Origin: Cupriavidus gilardii
GTDB taxonomy: Bacteria; Pseudomonadota; Gammaproteobacteria; Burkholderiales; Burkholderiaceae
DNA length: 64,000 bases
Reading direction: 5' to 3'
Assembly (NCBI RefSeq): GCF_008801915.1
Contig: NZ_VZOV01000013.1
Span: 62,001 to 126,000, forward strand
The position numbers were made by a program, and so were the translations under genes. The notes under the pieces are model-generated. The model did not search any database, was not told the origin of the DNA, and was given only the letters and a program-made list of their open reading frames with translations. Positions 45,655 through 55,156 of this stretch are shown here, one piece after another; positions within the stretch are counted from its first letter, which is position 1, and each line of letters begins with the position of its first letter.

Positions 45655-46254
45655 TCATCGCTGGCGCGGCCGCGCCATCATTTCGGCGAAATACTCGATC
45701 GCGGCGGTGGTGCCCTTGCGGTCGCCGGTGGTGACCAGATCGAGCAGCAGCCCGCGGATCGTCGCCACTTCGACGCGGGCGAGCAGCTTCGCTTCGCTTC
45801 GGCTCATGCCGAGGCTGCGTTCGAAGCGTTCGGCCAGCATGCCGGTCCAGCTGCCGATGACATCCTCGAGAAAGCCGCTGAAGCGTTCGCGGTCGCGAAT
45901 GGCACGGCCGTAGATTTCGAACACCAGCTGCATGATCGGCAGGTAGTTCGATGCCGAGTATCGTTGCCAGGCGGCAACCAGCGCTGACTTCGGATCCGTG
46001 CCCTCGGCCAGCGCATGATGTCGCGCCTGCTGTTCGGCATGGCGGATGCGATGCAGCAGCGCCTGCCAGAAGCCGTCCGCGGAGCCGAAGTAGTAGATCA
46101 GCATGCGGTGGCTGGTGCCCAGGGCCTCGGCCACGCTGCGCAGCGACAGGTCGCCAAGGCCATGGGTCAGCACGTGTTCGGTGGCCGCGTCGAGGAGTTG
46201 AAGGGCTTGCTCGCTGTTCGCGCGTGCGCTGGCGTCGGGCTTCTTGGTCGGCAT
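45655..46254 (-). CDS. TetR-family transcriptional regulator
   Basis: 199 residues: helix-turn-helix LLDAATEHVLTHGLGDLSLRSVAEALGTSHRMLIYYFGSADGFWQAL at the N terminus and an all-helical ligand domain. It lies upstream of, and on the same strand as, the Bug-M24 genes, with a perfect operator palindrome in the gap. Likely repressor of that operon, possibly autoregulated only indirectly because the site lies after its own gene. Confidence 0.9.
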   Translation of the reverse strand: MPTKKPDASARANSEQALQLLDAATEHVLTHGLGDLSLRSVAEALGTSHRMLIYYFGSADGFWQALLHRIRHAEQQARHHALAEGTDPKSALVAAWQRYSASNYLPIMQLVFEIYGRAIRDRERFSGFLEDVIGSWTGMLAERFERSLGMSRSEAKLLARVEVATIRGLLLDLVTTGDRKGTTAAIEYFAEMMARPRQR

Positions 46255-46390
46255 GGGTGGCGGTCGATATGCGGGTCAACGACGCAAGGGCGTCGCGAAC
46301 CGCGATTCTAGCCGCGGTCCGCCTCGCTATCGGCCCATTCCGACACTGTGCGCCAGCGCGCAAGCCAGCGGAACGGTCCGGCCTGTCCGC

Positions 46391-46744
46391 TCAGGCCTGG
46401 ACGATCGGCTCGAACCCGCCATAGATCATCCGCTGACCGTCGAACGGCATGTTCTGCATGTCGTTCGCCAGCCGCGGATCGGCCATTGCAGCCTTCATGC
46501 CTTCGTCGCGCTTCTCGCGCGACGGCCACTCGATCCACGAGAACACGACGGACTCGTCGTCCTTGCGCTGCACCGCCATCGTGAACGACGTGACCTTGCC
46601 CTCGGGCACATCGTCGCCCCAGCATTCGAACACGCGCAGAGCGCCGTACTCCTTGAACACCTGCGCGGCCTTCTGGGCCATTTCGCGGTAGGCCTCGCGG
46701 TTGGCGGTGGGCACGGCAATGACAAAACCGTCGACATAGGACAT
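46391..46744 (-). CDS. DUF1428 protein (YbaA-like)
   Basis: 117 residues beginning MSYVDGFVIAVPTANREAYREMA and containing ECWGDDVPEGKVTSF and FSWIEWPSREKRDEGMKA, the conserved blocks of the DUF1428 dimeric ferredoxin-like fold. Cytosolic; function unknown, though members are often stress-associated. ATG 46744 follows AAGGAGAC. Monocistronic between TetR and the CoA-transferase. Confidence 0.85.
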   Translation of the reverse strand: MSYVDGFVIAVPTANREAYREMAQKAAQVFKEYGALRVFECWGDDVPEGKVTSFTMAVQRKDDESVVFSWIEWPSREKRDEGMKAAMADPRLANDMQNMPFDGQRMIYGGFEPIVQA

Positions 46745-46867
46745 GGTGGTCTCCTTGGAATCGATTGGCACCGGCGGTGGGGTCTGCGCCGGGTGGCGCA
46801 GCCTCGCCCTCGGAATGCGTCTCGTTACGATAGTGCAAGACCGGGCAATGTCCAAAGTGGACAGCAG

Positions 46868-48004
46868 CTAGCCCTCTCCCTCGCGGGGCAGGAAGCGGTC
46901 GCCTTCGGCCAGCGGCGCGAAACGATAGGTCGCCGGCGTACGCGACAGCTTCACCGGCGCCCCCAGCCCCCGATAGCCGCCCTCCATCTCGACCACCATC
47001 TGGCGGTGCGCCGTATGGGGATGCTGCAGCGCATCCGGCACCGACAGCACAGGGGCGCAGGGCACGCCGGCCTGCACCAGCGCATCGGCCAGCGCCTTGC
47101 CGTCGCGCGTGCTCAACTGCGCCTCCAGCTCGGCCTTCAGCGCCGACCGATTGACCGAGCGTGCCCCGGCCGTCGCATAGCGCGCGTCGTCGGCCAGCGC
47201 GGGCACGCCAAGCTGCTCGCACAGGATGCGGAACTGCCGGTCGTTGCCGACCGCGAGAAAGATCGGATCGGTGGCGGTGGCGACCGTGTCGTACGGATAG
47301 ATGTTCGGATGGGCGTTGCCGGTCCGCTGCGGCGCCTTGCCGCTGAGGAACCAGTTGGCCGCGTGCGGGTGCAGCAGCGACAGCCCCGAGTCATACAGCG
47401 CGGCCTCGACGAACTGGCCGCGGCCGCTGCGCTCGCGCTCCTGCAGCGCCAGCAGCACGCCCAGCGCGGCATTCAGGCCGGTCACCATGTCGACCACCGG
47501 CAAGCCGACGCGCAGCGCTTCGCCGTCCGCCTCGCCGTTGATGCTCATGATGCCGGCCATCGCCTGGATCGCGGCGTCGTAGCCCGGCAGGCCGCCCAGC
47601 GGACCGTCGGCGCCGAAGCCCGAAACGCGGCAATGCACAAGGCGCGGGAAGCGTTCCGCCAGCGTTTCGTAGCCCAGGCCCCATTTCTCCATGGTGCCGG
47701 TCTTGAAGTTCTCGATCAGCACGTCGGCGTCGGCCAGCAGCGCGAGCAAGACCTCGCGCTCGGCCGCCGCAGCCAGGTCGAGCCGCATCACGCGCTTGTT
47801 CCGGTTCAGCCCGAAGTAGTAGGACGCCACGCCATCCTTGAACGGCGGGCCCCAGGCCCTCGTGTCGTCGCCCTGCGGCGGCTCGATCTTCAGCACGTCG
47901 GCGCCGTGATCGCCGAGGATCTGCCCGCAGTATGGGCCGCCCAGAATGCGCGACAGGTCGACCACCCGGATGCCGGCGAGCGCGCCGGTGCTTGCTTGCG
48001 TCAT
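46868..48004 (-). CDS. CaiB/BaiF class III CoA-transferase
   Basis: 378 residues: LAGIRVVDLSRILGGPYCGQILGDHGADVLKIE, LNRNKRVMRLDL, catalytic Asp in GLPGYDAAIQAMAGIMS, and QERERSGRGQFVEAALYDS. ATG 48004 has GAGGAA 6 bases upstream, which decides against the ATG at 48028. It is 60 bp downstream of a Bug gene and likely activates the acid that receptor binds. The acid is unknown. Confidence 0.9.
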   Translation of the reverse strand: MTQASTGALAGIRVVDLSRILGGPYCGQILGDHGADVLKIEPPQGDDTRAWGPPFKDGVASYYFGLNRNKRVMRLDLAAAAEREVLLALLADADVLIENFKTGTMEKWGLGYETLAERFPRLVHCRVSGFGADGPLGGLPGYDAAIQAMAGIMSINGEADGEALRVGLPVVDMVTGLNAALGVLLALQERERSGRGQFVEAALYDSGLSLLHPHAANWFLSGKAPQRTGNAHPNIYPYDTVATATDPIFLAVGNDRQFRILCEQLGVPALADDARYATAGARSVNRSALKAELEAQLSTRDGKALADALVQAGVPCAPVLSVPDALQHPHTAHRQMVVEMEGGYRGLGAPVKLSRTPATYRFAPLAEGDRFLPREGEG

Positions 48005-48064
48005 CGAAATTCCTCGGCTCGTTGCCATCGCCGGCGCCGTCGCCGGCGCCGGCGTCCATCCAGG

Positions 48065-49054
48065 TCAGTCCAGCTGCGCGCCGGACTTCTGCACCACCGC
48101 GCGCCACTTGCCCACCTCGGCCTTGATAAAGCCGCCCAGTTGCTCGGGCTTGGTCGACGGTGCGAACTCGAGCCCCTGCCCCTGCAGCGTCTTGCGGACC
48201 TCCGGCTGCTTCAGCGCATCGGCGAAGGCCGCGTTGAGCTTGCCGATGACTTCCTTCGGCGTGCCGGCAGGCGCCACCACGCCGAAGAACACCGACACGT
48301 CGAAGCCGGCGACGCCCTGCTCCGCGACCGTCGGCACATCGGGCAGTGCCTGCGAACGCTCGCGGGTGGTCACGCCGAGCGCGCGCAGCTTGCCGCTCTT
48401 GATGAACGGCAGCGCGGTCAGCACGTCGGTAAAGGTCATGCTGACCTGGCCGCCCAGCAGATCGTTCAGCGCCGGGCCGGTGCCCTTGTACGGGATGTGC
48501 TGGAAGTCGGTGCCCGCCAGGTTGTTGAACAGCACGCCGGCCAGGTGCGACGACGCGCCGTTGCCCGACGATGCATAGGTCAGCTTGCCGGGATTGGCCT
48601 TGGCATAGGCGGTCAGCTCGCTGACGTTCTTCGCCGGCACCGAAGGATTGACGACCAGCACATTGGGCAGATGGCCGATCTGGATCACCGGCGTGAAGCT
48701 CTTGACCGGGTCGTAGTTGATCTTGCGATAGAGACTGACATTGATCGCCAGCGGCGCCGAGGTGCCGAACATCAGCGTGTAGCCGTCGGGCTCGGCGCGC
48801 GCGACGGCTTCCGCGCCGATATTGCCGCCGGCGCCGGCGCGGTTCTCGACGATCACCGGCTGGCCGAGCGTGTTCTTCAGCGAGGCGGCCAGCGTGCGGG
48901 CCATCGCGTCGGTCGGACCGCCCGGCGGGTAGGTCACCACCATCATGATCGGCTTGGACGGATAGTCCTTCTGCGCGAAGGCGGGAGCGATGCCGGCGCA
49001 CAGCGTCAGCGTGGATGCGGCGGCGAGCGCCGCGATGCGTTGCCAGGGGGTCAT
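48065..49054 (-). CDS. Bug-family receptor
   Basis: 329 residues with signal peptide (to about residue 27, APAFA) and Bug motifs YPSKPIMMVVTYPPGGPTDAMAR, VENRAGAGGNIGAEAVARAEPDGYTLMFG, HIPYKGTGPALNDLLGG. AGGAGA precedes ATG 49054. It forms a two-gene unit with the CoA-transferase downstream. Confidence 0.92.
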   Translation of the reverse strand: MTPWQRIAALAAASTLTLCAGIAPAFAQKDYPSKPIMMVVTYPPGGPTDAMARTLAASLKNTLGQPVIVENRAGAGGNIGAEAVARAEPDGYTLMFGTSAPLAINVSLYRKINYDPVKSFTPVIQIGHLPNVLVVNPSVPAKNVSELTAYAKANPGKLTYASSGNGASSHLAGVLFNNLAGTDFQHIPYKGTGPALNDLLGGQVSMTFTDVLTALPFIKSGKLRALGVTTRERSQALPDVPTVAEQGVAGFDVSVFFGVVAPAGTPKEVIGKLNAAFADALKQPEVRKTLQGQGLEFAPSTKPEQLGGFIKAEVGKWRAVVQKSGAQLD

Positions 49055-49189
49055 CTGGTGTCTCCTAGTCAGGCCATGCGCCGTCGGATTCGTCGTCCCG
49101 GGCGCTTGTGGGGTTGCTTGTTGCGTGGCTTGTTGCCGTGAAATCCGCCGCGATCGCATGCGACTCGCGGCGGGTGAATCCGCGTGTCT

Positions 49190-50980
49190 TCAGAACAGAT
49201 CGACCTGATCGACCGCGCCGGCAGGCTGCACCGCGCCTTCGGCCGGCGGTGCCACGGTTTCGGCCAGCCAATCGGGTTCGGCGCCGCCCGCCAGTGGATC
49301 GCGCGGCAGCACGCGGTGGATCAGCACCAGCTGGGCCAGACGCATGCGGCGCACCGAGCCGATGCGTCCCGCTTCCCAGGCCATCGCCACCGCGCTGGTC
49401 GCGTGGTACAGCGCGGATGCGGCCTGGCGCGCGAGCACATCGCCCGCGGCATCGGCCTGGGCGGCGTCGGCCGCCAGCGTGCAGGCTCGTTCCAGCGCGC
49501 TGTCGAACGCCACACGGGCATTGGCGTGCAGCGGCGTCTGCGCCAACAGCTGCTGCAGATGGGCCCGCAGCACTGGCAAGGCGCCCTCGCGCCGGATTGC
49601 GCGCAGTACGTCGAGCGCGACGATATTGCTGGTGCCTTCCCAGATCGAGCCCAGGTGGGCGTCGCGCACCAGCCGTGGGTCGCTCCATTCCTCGATGTAG
49701 CCACAGCCGCCGCGGATCTCCATCGCATCGCCGGTGACCTTGCGCGCGTCGCGGCAGGCGCGGAACTTGATCAGCGGCGTCAGGATGCGCATCAGCGGAT
49801 AGGCCTCGGTCTCGCCCGCATCGGCCCGGCGCAGCGCCTCGGCGGTCTGGAACACCATCGTGCGCGCCTGCTCGGTCGGCAGCGTCAGCTTCAGCAGCTG
49901 GCGGCGCATCAGCGGCATGTCGATCAGCCGCTTGCCGAAGGCACGGCGCTCCCGCGCGATGAACAGTCCTTCCGACAACGCCCGGCGCATCAGTCCGGCG
50001 GCGCGCACGCCGTTGGACAGCCGCGAATTGTTGATCATGTCCGCCATCTGCACGAAGCCGCGTCCCGGCTCGCCGACCAGCCACGCGTGCGCGCCTTCGA
50101 GGCGGATCTCCCCGCTCGCCATCGAGCGCGTGCCGAGCTTGTCCTTCAGCCGGATGATCCGATAGTGGTTCGGGCTGCCATCGGCCAGCCTGCGCGGCAA
50201 CAGGAACAGCGACACGCCCTTGATGCCCTCCGGCGCGCCGTCCGGACGCGCCAGCACCATCGCCAGTTCCGCGTCGGGGTTCGAGCAGAACCACTTGTCG
50301 CCGGTCAGGCGCCAGCCGCCCTGCGCGTGCGGATCGGGTATCGCGCGCGTGGCGGTGGCCGCCACGTCGGAGCCCGCGCCCTGCTCGGTCATGAACATCG
50401 CGCCCTGGTACAGATCCTCGAATACCTGCGTGGTCAGGTTCGGCAGGAAGCGCTCGACCAGCTCAGGATCGCCGAACTTGCGCAGCGTCCGCGTCAGCGA
50501 ATCGGTCATCGACAGCGGGCAGCACAGCCCGAACTCGGCCTGCACGAACAGATAGGTCAGCGCGTACTTGGCGGCTGCCGGCATCGGCTGCGGCCAGCCC
50601 AGTACGCCGCCGCGGTGCGATACCGCCGCCAGCCCGAACTCGGCAAAGGCCACGCGTTCGAGTTCGACATAGGCCGGATGCTTGTCGATGCGCTGCGCAT
50701 CGATGCCGGTGCGCGTGCGATGCGTCAGCGTCGGCGGATGGTGGTCGGCGGTATTGGCCAGTGCATCGAGCACGCCGCCGGCCAGCGCGCCCATGCGATC
50801 CAGATGCGGCAACAGGTGCTGGTACAGGTCGGCCGGCAAATACAGCGGCAGCAGCGCGCGCAGATCGGGATCGCTGGCAAACAGATTGACGCCATGCTGG
50901 TCCGGCACCGGATGGGCGGCGGGCGTCGCGGCGGCGGCGGCTTGCGATGAAACGTCCTGACGGACGGCGCTGGTCGGCAT
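49190..50980 (-). CDS. AidB-like acyl-CoA dehydrogenase
   Basis: 596 residues, longer than ordinary acyl-CoA dehydrogenases. It has an extended N terminus (VNLFASDPDLRALLPLYLP), AMFMTEQGAGSDVAATATRA, KLGTRSMASGEIRLEGAHAWLVGEPGRGF, RGGCGYIEEWSDPRLVRDAHLGSIWEGTSNIVALDVLRA, and an extra helical C terminus, as in AidB/IBR-type proteins. FAD-dependent; AidB itself is linked to alkylation protection, while relatives act on acyl-CoAs. It is divergent from a Bug gene, which suggests catabolism rather than DNA repair. Confidence 0.87.
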   Translation of the reverse strand: MPTSAVRQDVSSQAAAAATPAAHPVPDQHGVNLFASDPDLRALLPLYLPADLYQHLLPHLDRMGALAGGVLDALANTADHHPPTLTHRTRTGIDAQRIDKHPAYVELERVAFAEFGLAAVSHRGGVLGWPQPMPAAAKYALTYLFVQAEFGLCCPLSMTDSLTRTLRKFGDPELVERFLPNLTTQVFEDLYQGAMFMTEQGAGSDVAATATRAIPDPHAQGGWRLTGDKWFCSNPDAELAMVLARPDGAPEGIKGVSLFLLPRRLADGSPNHYRIIRLKDKLGTRSMASGEIRLEGAHAWLVGEPGRGFVQMADMINNSRLSNGVRAAGLMRRALSEGLFIARERRAFGKRLIDMPLMRRQLLKLTLPTEQARTMVFQTAEALRRADAGETEAYPLMRILTPLIKFRACRDARKVTGDAMEIRGGCGYIEEWSDPRLVRDAHLGSIWEGTSNIVALDVLRAIRREGALPVLRAHLQQLLAQTPLHANARVAFDSALERACTLAADAAQADAAGDVLARQAASALYHATSAVAMAWEAGRIGSVRRMRLAQLVLIHRVLPRDPLAGGAEPDWLAETVAPPAEGAVQPAGAVDQVDLF

Positions 50981-51060
50981 GCTTGTCTCCTCTTCCCACT
51001 TCTCGGTCCGCCGGAACGCGGCCGGCTGGATGATGGAATGTTGGAGGAGACGGCGATTTG

Positions 51061-51087
51061 CGTCCAATACTAAGAATGGCTTGGACG
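51061..51087. promoter_or_regulatory. Inverted repeat in the divergent AidB-like/Bug promoter region
   Basis: CGTCCAA (51061-51067) and TTGGACG (51081-51087) are perfect inverted arms around a 13-bp AT-richer spacer. The site lies 81 bp before the dehydrogenase start and 178 bp before the receptor start. No regulator gene adjoins it, so the protein that binds is unknown. Confidence 0.6.
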
Positions 51088-51264
51088 ATATGTTTTTCGT
51101 ATTGACGCGAGTTCTGGTCCGGCTAGGGAAATACCCGCCCTCCCCCACCACCAATGCGCAACGCGTTGCATACTGTCCCGCCACGGCCGAGCCGTGCGAG
51201 CCGGGCGGGACAGCCTGGCCGTCGTATCGAGACCCTCGCATCGACACCATACAAAGGAGACAAC

Positions 51265-52245
51265 ATGCAACGACGTCAAATCCTGCGCCTCGCCGGCGCG
51301 GCATGGGTAGCGGGCGTGGCCGGGTTGCCGGTCGGACGCCTGCACGCCGAGGACTTTCCCAGTCGTCCCATCAAGCTGATCGTGCCCTATGGCGCCGGCG
51401 GCATCACCGACCAGATCGGGCGGGCGCTGGCCGATGCGGCGGGGCGCGAGCTGGGCCAATCGATCATCGTCGAGAACAAGCCCGGCGTCAGCGGCACGCT
51501 GGGCGCGACGCAGATGGCCACCAGCGAGCCCGACGGCTATACGCTGACGATGGCGCCGGTCGTGATCTTCCGCCTGCCGCACGTGCAGAAGATGCGCTAC
51601 GACCCGCTGAAGGATCTGACCTATATCTCGATGATCGCGGACTACAACTTTGCGGTCGCGGTGCGCACCGATGCCAAGTGGAAGACGATGCAGGAGCTGG
51701 TGGCCGAGGCCAAGGCGTCGAGCCGCGGCATCAGCTACGGCACCACCGGCATCTACGGCAGCCAGCATCTGACGATCTCGGAACTGGCGCGCATCACGCA
51801 ATCGAACTGGACGCATGTCCCCTACAAGGGCGACGCCGAGGCGATTACCTCGCTGCTGGGCGGCCAGTGCGACGTGGCGATGCTGACCAACACGCTGCTG
51901 CCCTATGTGAAGAACGGCCAGTTGCGCGTGCTGGCGGTGCTGTCCGAAAAGCGGGCGCCAGACTTTCCCGATGCGCCGACGCTCAGGGAGATCGGCTATC
52001 CGGTCTGGTCCAATTCGCCGTTCGGCATCGTCGGTCCCGCCGGCATGAAGCCCGAGGTCGTGAGGAAACTCGACACCGCGTTCCGCAATGCGCTGAAGGA
52101 TCCGAAACTGCTGGCGGTGACGCAGCAGTACGGCATGTCGACCAACTATATGGGACCCGAGCAGTACAGCGCCTATGCGCAGAACGCCTTCAAGAGCGAG
52201 GGAGCGATCATCCGGCGGCTGGCCGAGGCGATGAAGAACCAGTAA
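51265..52245 (+). CDS. Bug-family receptor
   Basis: 326 residues with signal peptide (MQRRQILRLAGAAWVAGVAGLPVGRLHA) and Bug motifs FPSRPIKLIVPYGAGGITDQIGR, VENKPGVSGTLG, EPDGYTL, HVPYKGDAEAITSLLGG. AAGGAGAC precedes ATG 51265. It ends 3 bp from the convergent dnaJ-like gene. Orphan receptor; ligand unknown. Confidence 0.92.
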   Translation: MQRRQILRLAGAAWVAGVAGLPVGRLHAEDFPSRPIKLIVPYGAGGITDQIGRALADAAGRELGQSIIVENKPGVSGTLGATQMATSEPDGYTLTMAPVVIFRLPHVQKMRYDPLKDLTYISMIADYNFAVAVRTDAKWKTMQELVAEAKASSRGISYGTTGIYGSQHLTISELARITQSNWTHVPYKGDAEAITSLLGGQCDVAMLTNTLLPYVKNGQLRVLAVLSEKRAPDFPDAPTLREIGYPVWSNSPFGIVGPAGMKPEVVRKLDTAFRNALKDPKLLAVTQQYGMSTNYMGPEQYSAYAQNAFKSEGAIIRRLAEAMKNQ

Positions 52246-52248
52246 GGT

Positions 52249-53307
52249 TCATTCGCCGGTGCCGCGGCCGAGTTCGCGCAGCAGCGTCTGTTGCGGCTCG
52301 GTCAGCGTGCGCAGCCGCGACGGCAGGTCGATGGCGACCGTCAGCAGCAGGTCGCCGGTCTTTTGCCTGGCGCGATCGTGCAGGCCCATGCCGCGCACGC
52401 GGATGACGGTGCCGCTGCGCGTCATCGCCGGAATCTCGGCCATCACCGTCTTGCGAAAGCGCACCACCGGCACGCGCCCGCCCAGGCAGGCCAGCACGAA
52501 GTCGATCTTCAGTTCGCGCGTCAGGTCCAGCCCATCGACGCCGAACACGCGGTCCTTGCGCACCCGGACCTTGCACATCAGGTTGCCGTTGGGGCCGCCG
52601 TCGATACCGGGGCCGCCCATGCCGCGGGCGCGCAGCACGGTGCCGTCGATCACGCCCGGCTTGATCTGCACGCGCAGCGCCTTGTCGACGCGGACCTTGC
52701 CGGTACCGCCGCAGGCATCGCAGGCTGCCGGCTCGACGCCGCGCCCGGCGCAGCGCTCGCAGGCGCCATACGCGTTGAACAGGCCGCGCCGCACCTGCCC
52801 CGTACCGGCGCACGTCTTGCAGCCCATCATGCGGATGCCGCGCGCATCGCAGTGCAGGCAGTCGACCGTCATCCTGACCCGCGTCGATGCCATGCCGCCG
52901 AGCACCGCCGTCTCCAGCGCGATGCTGGTCTCGCACAGATAGTCGACGCCGGCCTTGCCCGGCGCGTTGCGCCGCGGGCCGCCATGCGGCCAGGCTTCGC
53001 GCGCCGGGCGTGGGCCATGGGCGCCGCGGCCGTTGGCGGCGCCACTGCCTGCGCCATTGCCCCCGCCGTGACCGGAGCCGCCGCGCGGCGCCGCGCGCTC
53101 GGCGTCGTAGGCCATCCGGCGGCCGGCATCCTTGAGCACCGCGAAGGCATGCTGCAATCGCTTGAACCGCTCTTCCGCGACCTGCGGATCGTCCGGATTG
53201 CGGTCCGGATGCCAGCGCATGGCCAGCCGCCGATACGCCTGCCGGATCTCGTCCGCCGTGGCCGTCGGGGCAACGCCTAGGGTCTGGTAGTGGTCATGGT
53301 GCGTCAC
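52249..53307 (-). CDS. DnaJ-like co-chaperone paralogue
   Basis: 352 residues: J domain with HPD (RWHPDRNPDD, residues about 30-40), a Gly/Ala/His-rich linker (75-110), and a zinc domain with four CxxC motifs, although the first reads CLHCDARG; then CKTCAGTG, CERCAGRG, CDACGGTG, and a C-terminal substrate domain. It should stimulate an Hsp70 ATPase and hold unfolded clients. It is shorter and more diverged than housekeeping DnaJ and is not next to dnaK, so it is probably a second, specialised copy. Confidence 0.85.
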   Translation of the reverse strand: MTHHDHYQTLGVAPTATADEIRQAYRRLAMRWHPDRNPDDPQVAEERFKRLQHAFAVLKDAGRRMAYDAERAAPRGGSGHGGGNGAGSGAANGRGAHGPRPAREAWPHGGPRRNAPGKAGVDYLCETSIALETAVLGGMASTRVRMTVDCLHCDARGIRMMGCKTCAGTGQVRRGLFNAYGACERCAGRGVEPAACDACGGTGKVRVDKALRVQIKPGVIDGTVLRARGMGGPGIDGGPNGNLMCKVRVRKDRVFGVDGLDLTRELKIDFVLACLGGRVPVVRFRKTVMAEIPAMTRSGTVIRVRGMGLHDRARQKTGDLLLTVAIDLPSRLRTLTEPQQTLLRELGRGTGE

Positions 53308-53480
53308 GGGGGCCTTGTGTTCGCCGTTGGCGCAGCCGGCGTTGCTGCGGGCGCGCTACCTGTTCAGCCGGCACATCGAAGGGATAACGGCATGCCGTGC
53401 GGAAACTGTAGGCATAGAATGAGGCCCGTTTCCGCACCCCTCCCACCTTCATCGAAGCGTCATCGAACGCCGCCCCTGCC

Positions 53481-54383
53481 ATGGAGTTCCGCCATCTGCG
53501 CTATTTCCTCGTGCTGGCCGACGAGCTGCATTTCGGCCGCGCCGCGCGCCGGTTGTCGATCTCGCAGCCGCCGCTGTCGCTCAATATCCAGCAACTGGAG
53601 GCGTCGGTCGGCGCCCGGCTGTTCGAACGCGACAGCAAGGGCGTGCGCCTGACCGCGGCGGGGCGGGTCTTTCGCGAATCGGCGACCGCGCTGCTGGCGC
53701 AGGCCGAGGAGGCGCGGCTGCTGGCGCGCCAGATCGAAGCCGGTGCGGTGGGCAGGCTGCGCGTGGGTTTCGTCGGATCGATGCTGTACCGGGGGCTGCC
53801 GCAGAAGCTGCAACAGTTCGAGGCCGATCAGCCCGGCATCCAGATCGCGCTGACCGAGCTCAATTCGCAGGAACAGATCGAGGCGCTGCTGCACGGGCAG
53901 CTCGACGTCGGCTTCATCCACACCAGCCGCGTGCCGGACGAGCTGGCCACCCGGCTGATCCACAGCGAGCCCTTCGTCTGCTGCATGCCGGCCGCCCATC
54001 GGCTCGCGAGCCGACGCACCATCGCGCTGACCGAGCTGCGCGGCGAGACGTTCGTGCTGTTCTCGCGCAACGCATCGCCCGACTACTACGCGCGGATCGT
54101 CGACATGTGCGCGGCCGAGGGCTTCTATCCGCAGATCCGCCACGAGGTCCGGCACTGGCTGTCGGTGGTGTCGCTGGTCTCGCAGGGGATGGGCGTGGCG
54201 GTGGTGCCGGCGGCCTTGCGGCATTCGGCGCTGGCCGGCGCGGCCTTCCGGCCGCTGAAGCACAGCACCGTGCCGTCGGAAGTCTATTGCGTCTGGAAGG
54301 CGGCGCCGGACCATCCCGCACGCGACCGCTTCGTCGGCATCTTTCCGGCGCCGGCCGCGCGGCAGCGTTCGGCGCAGGGCTAG
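53481..54383 (+). CDS. LysR-family transcriptional regulator
   Basis: 300 residues: MEFRHLRYFLVLADELHFGRAARRLSISQPPLSLNIQQLE is the helix-turn-helix region, with an effector domain of the CatM/BenM-like subgroup (GSMLYRGLPQKLQQFEADQPGIQIALTE). Divergent from the dnaJ-like gene; its stop overlaps convergently by 3 bases with the crotonase gene. The target is not clear. Confidence 0.9.
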   Translation: MEFRHLRYFLVLADELHFGRAARRLSISQPPLSLNIQQLEASVGARLFERDSKGVRLTAAGRVFRESATALLAQAEEARLLARQIEAGAVGRLRVGFVGSMLYRGLPQKLQQFEADQPGIQIALTELNSQEQIEALLHGQLDVGFIHTSRVPDELATRLIHSEPFVCCMPAAHRLASRRTIALTELRGETFVLFSRNASPDYYARIVDMCAAEGFYPQIRHEVRHWLSVVSLVSQGMGVAVVPAALRHSALAGAAFRPLKHSTVPSEVYCVWKAAPDHPARDRFVGIFPAPAARQRSAQG

Positions 54384-55156
54384 CGGGCCGACGCCTCGCG
54401 ATACGCGCGGATGCGCTCGCGCAGCCCCGGCCGCGCGACCGAGTGGACCAGCGCGGCGAGCTGCCTCGCAAGTTCGCCGCCGTCGGCACGCGACGCGGCA
54501 TGGATCGCCGCCTGCGTCTCGATGTCGAGCCGGCGCGCCTGACGGGCCAGCGCCTCCAGCGCGGTGTCTGGCTTGCCGTGCTCGTCCGCAACGAAGGAGC
54601 GTGTCGCCAGGCCGGCAGCGAGCGCGGTATCGGCATCGATCGTTGCGCTGGCGCCGATCCATTGGCGCGCCAGCGTCGGCCCGACCCGGGCGGCAAGCCG
54701 CGCGGTGCCCAGCACCAGCCCGAAGGCCGCGCCGGGGAAGGCGAAGCGGCCGTCGTCGGCCACCCAGCATTGTTCGCAGGCCGCCGCCAGATCGGCGCCG
54801 GCGCCCATGGCCCGGCCATGGACCCGTGCGACAGTGGTGAACGGTGCCGTGTAGATGGCCTGCAGCATCAGCTCGACCCGGACGAAGCGGGCCAGCAGCG
54901 TGTCATCGGTTTCGCTGTCGAGGTCGCCGAGGTCGAAGCCCGTGCAGAAGTGTTTGCCCGCCCCTTCGAGCAGCACCAGCCGCGTGCCGTCGCGCTGGCA
55001 GGCGAGCACCGCGTCGTGCAAGGCCTGCACCAGCTCGGCCGACAAGGCATTGCCCCGTTGTGGGCGGTTCAGCGTCAGCCGCGTGATATCGCCTTGCCGG
55101 TCGACCAGCAGCACGGGCCCCGCCGTGGCGGCCGCACTCGGCGCGCCGTCAGACAT
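54380..55156 (-). CDS. Enoyl-CoA hydratase/isomerase (crotonase) family protein
   Basis: 258 residues of the crotonase fold: RLTLNRPQRGNALSAELVQAL, oxyanion-hole region GAGKHFCTGFDLGDL and VHGRAMGAGADLAAACEQCWVADDGRFAFPG. The usual catalytic Glu (in FxxPEI) is not seen: FAFPGAAFGLVLGTARLA. It may therefore not be a simple hydratase. It starts 8 bases inside the thiol-dioxygenase gene, so it is the third gene of a tightly overlapping operon. Confidence 0.82.
   Translation of the reverse strand: MSDGAPSAAATAGPVLLVDRQGDITRLTLNRPQRGNALSAELVQALHDAVLACQRDGTRLVLLEGAGKHFCTGFDLGDLDSETDDTLLARFVRVELMLQAIYTAPFTTVARVHGRAMGAGADLAAACEQCWVADDGRFAFPGAAFGLVLGTARLAARVGPTLARQWIGASATIDADTALAAGLATRSFVADEHGKPDTALEALARQARRLDIETQAAIHAASRADGGELARQLAALVHSVARPGLRERIRAYREASAR

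Noticed and set aside
46244..49141. 965-codon plus-strand open frame
   Set aside because: Antisense to DUF1428, CoA-transferase and Bug genes, all of which have recognisable families on the minus strand.
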